This document shows, piece after piece, positions 57,976 to 64,000 of a stretch of 64,000 nucleotides of DNA. A model generated the notes under the pieces. It ran no database searches. It saw only the letters and a program-made list of their open reading frames with translations, and was not told where the DNA came from. A program made the translations under genes and the position numbers. Every line of letters begins with the position of its first letter. Position 1 is the first letter of the stretch. This stretch comes from Pseudisothecium myosuroides (Eukaryota > Streptophyta > Bryopsida > Hypnales > Lembophyllaceae), in contig OX637289.1 in assembly GCA_951799445.1 (NCBI GenBank), forward strand, positions 4,132,501 to 4,196,500. Direction: 5' to 3'.

Positions 57976-58895
57976 GCCCTAAAGGCCCAAGGCCTATTTT
58001 CTACCAAATAACATTGAAAACTGCTCTTTCTATAGCAAAGAGTAAAAAAATTTGAAAAATGTTTTTTTTTGCACATGTAATTGTAGAATCTTACACCTAA
58101 CTAGTATGGAGATGTATAGAAAAAATTTCAAAATTTTTGACTCTATAGATTGCAAGATATCTGTGTTCAAAGTGAAAAAAACAAGATTTTCATCACATTG
58201 CGGGACTAGATTTCTTCATTTTGAACATTTTGAACTTAAAATTTTTGTTCTACAGAGTTTAGAGCTTTAAACCTTTATAGTGAAGAATTGAGTTGAGAGT
58301 CTAGGAAAAAAAAAAATTTTAAATTAGTTTTCATTTAAAAATAAATTGTTAAGTAGAAGTAGGTACGAGATAAAAGGAAAATCTAAAATATTAATATCTT
58401 TTAGATGGAGTTAAAATGCACTAATCCCAATGGTGGGATTGTTCTAGCAAGTAAGCTAAACCATGTGAAATTTTTTTTTTGAAAAATTGAAAAAATTGCA
58501 TTCATAAATGAATCCTACAAGTTATTTTTTTCAAAAAGATGCTCTAATTGCCCGAAAAACAAGATTGTCCATAACTTGATCATAACAAATCCAAGTGGAA
58601 TGAATAAAAGCTTTCCGGATAGACAAAAATATATTTTACAAGAAAAAAATCAAAAATCAAAAATCATATTTTTGCAAATTGTTTTTTGCTACCTCCTCTC
58701 CCTTATTTTTAGCTTATTTGGACATAACTTTTGTTGCCGAGTACTAATTGAAAAAAAAGTTATATTCCCACAAAGCTTATCAGTTTTTATATCCTCAAAT
58801 AAAATTCCAAAAATTCCTGACAAAAATTCCGCTTGTAGGTACCTGTCCAAAATGCCATTTGTCCTCCGAAGGGACAATGATTGGGCCTTTAGGGA
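57976..58895 (+). mobile_element. TTAA-flanked TIR element, copy E
   Basis: 920 bp bounded by TTAA at 57972-57975 and 58896-58899. Ends GCCCTAAAGGCCC and GGGCCTTTAGGGA. It shares the 'ACCAAATAACATTGAAAACT' start with copy D, the closest relative in the window. The subterminal hairpin has decayed (GTCCTCCGAAGGGAC). Confidence 0.85.
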
Positions 58896-58899
58896 TTAA

Positions 58900-61530
58900 A
58901 CTCAATGATGGGAGAAAAATGCAATCTTGCAAACATATTAGAAATAATGGATATTATTGGAAATGTGTGATTACTTTCAAATTTTTTTGTTAATAAAGGG
59001 TATTGGCTTTGAGGAGAGAGAAGGGGGTCAAAAAGTTTCTTGGACATATTTTCTATTATGATAGGCACCACAATAGAATTTGCCATTGAATTGGAATTTG
59101 GTTTCTATGAAGTATAGTAAACTTGAGTGCAAAGAAAAAATGGTCATAGATATTACCTCATGGTTAGAGACATTTTAAGTTTTTCCTTTTTGTCTCAAAT
59201 GTCTATTGTATAAACTATACTTCAATCTTCCTATTCAATCATCAAATATTCTATAAATTACATATAAAGCATTTGTAAGCTCCTCAAAAATATAATTGAA
59301 GGATAATTTGTTTTTAAGTGAGCAACATATTTTGCACTGATAGATTCAAAAAAATAAAGAAGAACTTGATATAGCTTCAAATCATTCCTAAAGAGTATTA
59401 AATTAGAATATTGTATTTAGCTTCAATATTTATCACATGAAAGAGGATTTTAGAAATTCAAGGACTTAAACCATCTTTAAAGAGAGCTTTAAAATAAACA
59501 TTTTATGAGAAGACAATATCCACCATTTATGATAATTAAAATTTAAAATTTAAAATGTGACAACACTTTTAAGCTGTGTATTAATGGAAGTTATATATGA
59601 CAAGAAAACTAACATTAAGTATATAAAGAATAATTACAATTTAAAGAGAACCTCAAAAATTTTCTTTTTCTAATATGTGTGTATATAAAAAGACATTTTA
59701 AAATCCTTTGGGAACTGGCGTACATTAAAAGTCAATGTATTTATAGTTATTCTCCAAAACCATTTGGCAAAAGTGAATGATTCAAAAATTACATACCTTT
59801 GTTAAAAGATAGATTCTATATTATCCAATGTTTAGAGGTTGAAGGTGTTTATTTAAAAAATAGAGTGTATATATTGTATTTAAAATATAAAATTTTGAAG
59901 ATATAGCTAAATATGAAAATTATTATGGATTTTGAATAGGACAATGAGTGGAGGAGTTAGGGCAAATAAGAATATAGCAAAATAATTTGAAATTGGGAAA
60001 AAATGAAAAATGAAAAATCTTATATGAAAATTGATACATCTCATCAATATATACATTGTGACAAATGAAATTTTGACAATCATTATATACTTTTCTAATT
60101 AAAAATAAAATTCTAAAAAATAAAATGAATTCCCTTAACACTATATCATATTTTAAAAAAAGATGTTTAATAATAATAACCACTTATTTTAAATCATTCT
60201 AAATATATATAGAGAGTTTTAAAGCCCAAAAAGATCCCATTGCAACAAGCCTTTTCAATCTTAAAAAAATTGCCAATAGTTCCATCTTTAGGCATGTTTT
60301 AATCTTGTCCAAAAACTTTTAGTCTACATCAAATTTTTATTTGAGAACCATCTCTTTTATAAGAAAAGCATACTCTATCTACAATCAGAGATTCAAAGTG
60401 GTTTTATATATAAGAAAATTGCTCAAATTAGAAATGCAGCCTTTGACATTAACATTAGTCAATAACAAGATTCAATAGTTACAAATACAAAAAATTGTGT
60501 AAAAAATGATTATCAAATTGATATTTTTGATATTTTGAGGAGTATTTTTCACGTTTTGACTGAAGAATGTTGAAGTGTTAAATTCCTCGCACATGTTTAT
60601 TGAACCTAAATCCAAATCCAACTACAAAGGGCAATATTTTCTATCTAGATCTATCCATGTGGTTCTATTCATGGCATTTACAATCAAACTAGATCTAAGT
60701 TTGTAACGTACTATTCAAATCCAATAGCCTCAGAAGATAGCATTCAGTATCCAAATCCATATGTGGCATTGTAGATAGCATTCAATGTTCTTTTTTGCGA
60801 TGCTAATTTATTTTGTAGAAAATGATTAATAGTCTTTTTTAAACTACACATCAATCACTAGCCACAAAAATAAGATAGTATTGTAAAAAAGAAACATGGG
60901 CTACAACAATTACTATCTAAATCCATGTGGCTTAGTAGGTCATTGCTATTTGATTCCCAAGAGCCTGTAGTGGATGTTCTTCATTGTCTAAGTTCAAGCA
61001 ATTTAGTAGGAAACATTCACCATCTTCAACCATATACATAGTTGATGGAATTCACTATTTATTTTCATATTACTTTGTAGATAACATTCACTTTGATTTA
61101 AAATTTTACAATTTAGTTGAAAATATTCAATGTCTAAGTCTACATGGCTTAATCAAGATAACTTATCCAAAAAAAATTCAATCAATATTGATATTAAAGT
61201 CAAAGTTTGTATCTTTTGTTCTAATTAATGAGATAAAATAAGCTAATTCACTCTCTAAATCACTAATAATGCAAGGACATTTAAGGACATAGAAATAACA
61301 AAATACCCCAAGGAAAGATTGAATTATATGCATTGAGCCCTCTTTTACATCACCTCCCTATTATCACATCCTTTTGAATTTTTATCAAACCTAAAAAAGA
61401 TAAGAATTGTCAACAACCAAAAAAAATATAGAATCCAAAACAACCAAAGACAATAGGTAATAATGAAGGAGGAAATCATAAAGGAATATCTTACTGCCAT
61501 TTTCTAGGGGAGTATACTCACTTCTTTTCA
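58900..61530. other. AT-rich gene-free region
   Basis: 75-80% A/T with only short low-complexity frames. Phrases such as 'TAGATAGCATTCA' recur between 60740 and 61140 but without clear unit borders. Confidence 0.5.
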
Positions 61531-61534
61531 CATG

Positions 61535-62985
61535 GCTCATAGCTCTAGTATAGACAACTTGGATTTCAATCCCCTTGACTCCACGAAAAGAAGGAATAAT
61601 CCCAACTTGGATATCTGTGAGAGTTGTAAGATTAACATGAAGTTGATGTAGATGGGCCTTTATAATAGATGTTGCAATGGAAGACCACGTATATGCAAGA
61701 AAAGGAAGGGGGCGATACCACCTTTTACATGGCTCATAGCACTATTGTAGACAACTTGGATTTCAATCCCTTTGACTTTATGGAAAAAAAGAATAATCCC
61801 AACTTGAATATGCTTGAGTGTTGAAAGATTAACATGAAGTTAAGGTGTATGAGCCTTCATAATAGAGGTTACATTCCTCCCATGCAAACCAATTTAGTAT
61901 TAAGGCAATTGGTCTTAAGTTCAAGTGTATGGGCCTTCATAATAGACATTGCATTCTTCCTTAGCAATCCAATTTAATAGTAAGACAATTGATTTTAAAT
62001 TTAGTTAAGAATATATAAGAAGGCCTAGATCTAGCTTTTATTGATATTTAGTTGATGTTGGCAACTAATTATTTTTGTTTATTTGTTGAGAGAGTGACAT
62101 TACAACAATAGTGACCATTTAGAGGGGGGCTTTGCTTTCTTTGGCATGTGCAAGTAATCCCTCCAAGTCAATCATCAAATGGATGGCTCAAATGCAATTG
62201 GTCTTCATTTTAAATTGTCAAAGGAATTTTAAAAGGATTATATTTTTTGTCTAGGTAACCAAAAAGAACTCAAAATCCATTGGCTATGAATGTCCAAGGA
62301 GGATCAAACTTTATTCATATAATGGCAACCAATTTCTTTTGATTTTTTGTTGTGAGAATAACATCACAACACCTTAACTTGTAGGAGGATGCTTTGCTTT
62401 CCTTGGCATCTATGGCAATACCATTTGTTAATCATGAAATAGATATGTGGCATAAAAAGAGTTGATCTTAACCTCACATCCCAAAATATCCAAACACTAA
62501 CTCCTTCAAGTAACCAAGAGGGCTTCAAAATTCACAAGCAAACTAAAGCATGACCAAGCATTTTTTGTATTCTTGTTGAAAGCAAGACATCATCATAATC
62601 TTAACCTTTTCTAGAATCCCTTTGCCTTCCCTTATATGTAGGTGGTCCCTCTACTGCAATATCTATTATGAAGGCCCATTCACCTCAACTTCATGTTAAT
62701 CTTATAACCCTCAAGGATATCTAAGTTGGAATTATTCTTTCTTTCTATGAAGTCAAAAGGATTGAAATCCACGTTGTCTACAATAGTGCTATAAGCCATG
62801 TAAAAGGCAGTTTAATGTATGAGCGTCTAGGACCACCCCACATACCAAGAAAAACAAAGAAGCCCTTCAAAAGATCAAGATTGTTGTGATGTCTCTATCC
62901 ACTCAACTAAAAACAAAAATGATTGGTTGCCAACATCAATTAAATATCAATAAAGCATCAATAAAGCTAGGAGAATTGTGTATCA
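61535..62985. repeat. Inverted arrangement of the 41.3-42.4 kb repeat block
   Basis: Forward copies of ACAACTTGGATTTCAATCCC lie at about 61555 and 61753. Their inverted form is at about 62757-62785, and an inverted copy of the rest of the unit (the 'TTTATTGATATTTAGTTGATGTTGG' end) runs from about 62035. A forward copy of that end recurs at 62930-62960. The block is thus a partial palindrome built from one repeat unit. No coding capacity. Confidence 0.55.
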
Positions 62986-64000
62986 AATATCAATAAAATC
63001 TTGGTCAAGTGATGTAAACTTCTCTATCTCTGGGGCATTTTTCATGAAATATCAATAAAAATTTGGTTGAGTCTTATAAAATGCACTTCTATAGCCTCAA
63101 GGAGTGCACTTCTATTTTTTTGTTAGCGTGCAATAAAATGAAGGGTTGTAATAATTACTTTGGTCCTAAAATTTAGAAATTTAGGAAATAAATTAGCATT
63201 ACCATGATGAGGTATTCAAAGTTTATAAATAATGAAGGAAAAGGGATAATACTAAATTTTATCTATTTTTTTATACAATAGCTTTGCCAAAAAAAATTTA
63301 ACTTTTTAAAACTACAATAAGCTAGGCTTGTCAAAGGTATTTAAGATGGTATCCAATGTCTTCTATAGTCTCAATAATAATTATACAATTTAAATAGTTG
63401 ATGAAGCCTAGAAGATTATAGGTGTTGCATGTTGCCAGTATTATATTTGTGCATTGATAGCAATGCACTCATTAGGCTGCCATATATGTTTGTTTTCTTT
63501 CGTTCAAATTTTAGGATTTGAGCTTTATAATATGGATAAGTTTTGGTCTAAAATTTTGAACATAAACCCTAAAACTTTCATAATATACCCTTAGGTTTTA
63601 GAATACCTTGTAAAAATTGTGTATTGTGTTTGTTAATAGAACACTATTTTTTGCACACTAGCTTTTTACCCTAAACTCACACATATATTAGTTTATGTAT
63701 AGTTTTGTACATGATACTAGTTTTTGTATAGTTTATATTTGAAACTAGTTTTTGAATGTTCCTCTTCTTATCACCTGTATCATTTTATGTAAAATATATG
63801 CAATTTTTAGTGCAAATTTTTTTCATCAAGTGTTTGTGTATGGTTCTAAAAAACATGCTTGTGTTCTTTATTTATAATGAATATAGAATACACATAAGTA
63901 GTGCAAGAAAAAATTTAAAATGAAAGATAGGATATATGACATATATAAGAAGAATTTAGAAATTTAAGTAAAGATAGCCCTATAATAATCCACAATATCT
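62986..64000. other. AT-rich region to window end, nothing recognised
   Basis: No exon, RNA gene or bounded repeat was found. 'CTAGTTTTTGTATAGTTT' phrases repeat near 63650-63760. Confidence 0.45.

Overview
This is a nuclear window from a land plant. The evidence is eukaryotic GT-AG introns, a telo-box leader on a ribosome-biogenesis gene, a plant-type F-box/kelch-like gene, an RMA-like RING gene, NPF (NRT1/PTR) transporter fragments and long AT-rich tracts packed with TIR-type DNA transposon relics. I could not fix the lineage. The overall look would suit a bryophyte or other non-seed plant, but this is a weak inference.

Layout. 1-27 kb is gene-poor, AT-rich repeat DNA. It holds three copies of a roughly 0.92 kb TIR element with TTAA at both ends, a 1.08 kb foldback, small MITE-like elements and a nested inverted-repeat cluster at 25.1-27.0 kb. 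27.1-30.6 kb carries an AATF/BFR2/TRAUB-family gene that I resolved into 12 coding exons, all joining in frame. 32.5-33.1 kb holds two pieces of one NPF transporter gene lying head to head, with frameshifts. 34.9-35.3 kb is a short hAT-like element with a perfect 8-bp target duplication. 35.5-38.2 kb is an intron-led F-box-like gene. 38.2-45.6 kb is again repeats: a second hAT-like copy, a second foldback, a block of short dispersed repeats and a fourth TTAA element. 45.7-46.7 kb looks like a promoter and first exon with two in-frame TAG codons. 48.5-49.5 kb is a RING-finger gene on the minus strand. 49.7-52.9 kb is an inverted, broken copy of the AATF gene and its downstream flank. 53.3-56.0 kb is a three-exon FCP1/NIF-type HAD phosphatase-like gene on the minus strand; its first intron contains three 276-bp tandem repeats. 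From 56.7 kb to the end is repeat DNA with the fifth TTAA element.

The genes do not form a pathway. The proteins act in ribosome biogenesis (AATF-like), ubiquitin-linked turnover (F-box-like and RING) and possibly phosphoprotein control (HAD). The main story is structural. A 3.2-3.4 kb arm containing AATF has been duplicated in inverted orientation across an 18.3 kb spacer. Several non-autonomous DNA transposon families, with recognisable target-site signatures (TTAA, 8 bp, 9 bp), shaped the intergenic space. No transposase gene, reverse transcriptase, tRNA, rRNA or CRISPR array could be supported.
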